Assembly: GCA_003864495.1 (NCBI GenBank)
Contig: ML133479.1
Coordinates: 792,294-856,293, forward strand
Reading direction: 5' to 3'
Source: Nemopilema nomurai
Lineage: Eukaryota > Cnidaria > Scyphozoa > Rhizostomeae > Rhizostomatidae
DNA: 64,000 nt
Positions within the stretch are counted from its first letter, which is position 1. Every line of letters begins with the position of its first letter. Shown here one piece after another: positions 52,775-64,000 of the stretch. A program made the position numbers and the translations under genes. The notes beneath the pieces are model-generated. The model was not told the origin of the DNA, did no database searches, and saw only the letters and a list, made by a program, of their open reading frames with translations.

Positions 52775-55540
52775 TTTGAGGCGGTGAGTGATGACTCGAA
52801 GAGCAGCCAGTGTACTTTAATTCCACATCAATAAGCCGATAAATATGGTTGAGAGGCACAAGAACTTTCCCCAACCTCTGCAATTTAGCAATAAGCATAT
52901 CACACGAGCTGAACCAGGGGGTGGGGCATGCCAAGCCGGGGGTCATCTATTTCACGCTCCAAAACGCCACTGATGGGGACGGGTTTCGGACACAAAATCG
53001 CCCAGTATCCGAAATACCGATTTTTCACATCAAATTAAATAGTATTCAGGCCAGAAAATAGGCATTAATCAGCCAAAATTAGCATTTTGTTGTTGTAACT
53101 TGGCTAAGAAACGACAGCCTCTTTTTGATGGCGCGGCTCCGTGCCACCACACTAACATATGCCTCTTCCCTCCTGTCTTACCACCTGGGTCTATAATTGA
53201 TCGTATGGCATTTTGTTTAAAATGCTAATGAACATGTAGAATGCTTCATAATTCACTAAATGCTCTGATCCTAGTAAGTAAATAAACTATGATTGTTAAA
53301 ATCTCCATTGGCCCCTCCGCTTTCCAACCTGCGTTGGAGCCCATGATTAAAATGAGCCCCTTCCCCACTTCAAAGATGCTTTTTATGTCCTTGGCTATAA
53401 TATAAACGTGGGAAAGCGCTGTTTCTTTTTTTTGCGATGCTCCATGTATCGACTATTTAGGGTACAAGGGCACAGACAGGATACAAGGGCAAGAAGCATC
53501 ATCCAGAGAGAAAGGCAAGTAAGACTTTGGAATCTCTTTTTAGAATGTTTGTGCAAAAATCTATTCTAGGTAGGTTCAAGTGTCATTATTATTGGCGAAA
53601 ATATAATTTAGCAAAAACCTTTATGTAATTCAATTGCTGGAAGTACTTGTCTTCCTATTAGTAACATACAAAGAAATAAAATGACGCAAGAAATTTGCAT
53701 GCACTTTAGGAAGCCTTACACATAAATTTGAGAAGTACCACTGTACAGGGAATCTTTTGAAGAATTGTTCTCTAGTGGGAAATAAGAGGAAAGGAAAGTT
53801 AAACAAACTCAGAGTCTACAAACTAACACATGTGTTTCGTTTAGCAGCAGAGGCTCTCAAATCGTTCTTGTATGACGCAATGTGTTCCTGAAGATAATAT
53901 ACCTACCTCGAAAAGATGTGAGTTTGTGCCAATCTTGAGAATGACGGGGGGACCCACCCTAAAAAGCAGCAGTTCCAGGAAAAGTGGTTTAAAACTTTTA
54001 AATTTGAAACTTTTTCAATGAAGGCTAAGCATGTTATATCCGGAAATGTCTCAATGGACGGGAAGTAACTTAATTTTAAGGACACTCAAGTGGCAGGGCA
54101 AACATGTTCCACTGGCGGGCAATGAAAGGGGCTGGTTGGGAATTTCACTTTGTATGCTTAAGAATACCCTGCTGGTGTAGTTTTTTATAAGAACTACTCA
54201 CAAAACTTTAATCTCTAAAGCTCGCCTGCGCAGCGAAGTGAAAGCCCAGACTGAACACAGTTCAAGTTTATTTACTTGCATGACTTACGCAGGGGTTGTT
54301 GCAACAGATTCATATAAAATATATTTTACAGTTTGAAGCATAAACGGCATCCTTTTTCCTTTCTTCTCCTATTTCAATCCCGGATTTGCTGCTGCTACCC
54401 TGCCATTCTGTCTCTTCTCTCCCTCTCCTCTACCTGCCTCTCCCTGCAGTTACGTCACTCGAAACACCTTGCATCTACCTTGAATCTATGCTACCAGCTA
54501 ACGTTTAAGTGGGTAGCGTTAACGTAGCGTTAAAGTAATAGGGCATAACATTTTAGGTGTTCAGTTACTCGTTCATTGAGCTTTTCGCCAACTATAATTT
54601 GATTAGTTTAATTTGTAATTAGATTAGTTAGGCTATAAGTTACTTGTTCAGCAGGTTAATCACTTTCTTAATTTGCCGGTAATCAGCTGGCGATGAATAT
54701 TTTAGTTCACTTGGATCACTTGAGTTTCAGACGCATCAAAAGTCATTGCTCGACTGAGACTGATTTTTCTTACTAATAATACTTATCGGACAGGGCAAGT
54801 CGCCCAATGTTGCACACATTTTCTTCTTTTGATAAAACCACAGATACGCCAAGGCATAAATTCTTTTTCCTTTGAATGAGAACTGTTTTGTACAGTATCT
54901 GCTTGTTTGCACCAATGATTGGCAGGAGAAGATAAAGGCCTCTCGCATTTTGAAAAAGCTATAAAGAAAAAACGCACCCAAGTCTATTTATATTGATATC
55001 ATAAATCTTCTCCCGATGCATAGAGTAGGCAGATCATCAAAGATACAAGTCTTTATACCACATGCGTGATTTGCGAGTATCAGAACGTCTTGACATACTA
55101 AGCAAAAAATTAGTGTGAAAGTACTTAAGTAAACATAGCAAATATTTACTAACTCATCCTGATCTGTTTTGGTGAACTTCATACACTTGAATTAATGGCT
55201 AGTTTACAACAACGGCCTTCATCTCTCAGATTTCATTCCACCGGGATTAATCGGTGTGCATTATCTATTTATTTCTCGGTTGAGGCTAATGAACCACAGG
55301 GAAAGCTACAAGGACAAAGGACAAACTGACAACGGTGTCAGCATTCTCTTGCCTTGCGGAGGCGCAATCCTACGAGGGCGCGTGCTTTTGTTCTATTATT
55401 GTTATGATCGTGGAGCTGTTCATCAACGCGAAGGCTTCGTTTTGTCGCCGGCCATTAGGCCGATTGTCCCATACATCAACCATAAAGAAGAAGTCGGCTT
55501 AAAAGCTGCGGGTAATGTTTAAATAGTTTTCACAGACAGG
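52775..55540. other. Divergent intergenic region between LETM1 and the zinc-finger gene
   Basis: About 2.8 kb separates the two start codons; promoters for both should lie at its ends. No conserved coding sequence is visible. The stretch at 52850-53060 is GC-richer than its surroundings and open on the plus strand for 70 codons without homology. A T/C-rich run occurs at about 54350-54440. AGCGTTAACGTAGCGTTAA near 54516 is a small direct repeat. Confidence 0.5.

Positions 55541-64000
<8,460 letters not shown>

Overview
The window is nuclear DNA from an animal. Genes are split by GT-AG introns, coding is sparse and AT-rich non-coding DNA is common. The proteins match families shared across animals: a TBC1D12/14-type Rab GAP, MFSD1, BUD31, haspin, TMEM129, a DOK adaptor, LETM1 and a C2H2 zinc-finger protein. 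The transposon remnants and protein divergence suggest an early-branching animal, most likely a cnidarian, but the species cannot be fixed from sequence alone. I joined exons by hand from splice sites, phase and conserved protein sequence. Phases close exactly in almost every model.

Layout. 0-7 kb: 3'-truncated TBC1D12/14-like gene (minus), with repeats at the window edge and in one intron. 7-11 kb: intergenic, with a MITE-like element and direct repeats. 11.3-12.9 kb: MFSD1 (minus, intronless), head-to-head with BUD31 (plus, intronless, 14.35-14.78 kb). 16.4-22.4 kb: haspin kinase (plus, 12 or 13 exons). 24.3-26.1 kb: an AAAP-family amino-acid transporter (minus, first exon not found). 28.2-29.4 kb: dead LINE 3' end. 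31.1-33.8 kb: TMEM129 (minus, five exons). 35.9-42.7 kb: DOK-type adaptor (plus, four exons, one apparent single-base frameshift). 45.5-52.8 kb: LETM1 (minus, 13 exons), with a tRNA-like relic in one intron. 55.5-64 kb: multi-finger C2H2 protein (plus, runs off the right edge), with a PIF/Harbinger relic in one intron.

The genes are independent housekeeping or signalling genes: Rab/autophagy traffic, lysosomal transport, splicing, histone H3 phosphorylation, amino-acid transport, ER-associated degradation, tyrosine-kinase adaptor, mitochondrial cation exchange and a DNA-binding factor. They do not form one pathway. Three divergent pairs (MFSD1/BUD31, TMEM129/DOK, LETM1/zinc finger) are separated by 1.5-2.8 kb, so each gap probably holds promoters for both strands. 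TMEM129 and LETM1 also lie close together in human 4p16.3, which suggests old linkage. I saw no clear new biological system. The best leads are the two-finger alternation in the zinc-finger protein, the DOK frameshift, the paired canonical EF-hands of LETM1 and the alternating ABABA tandem array.
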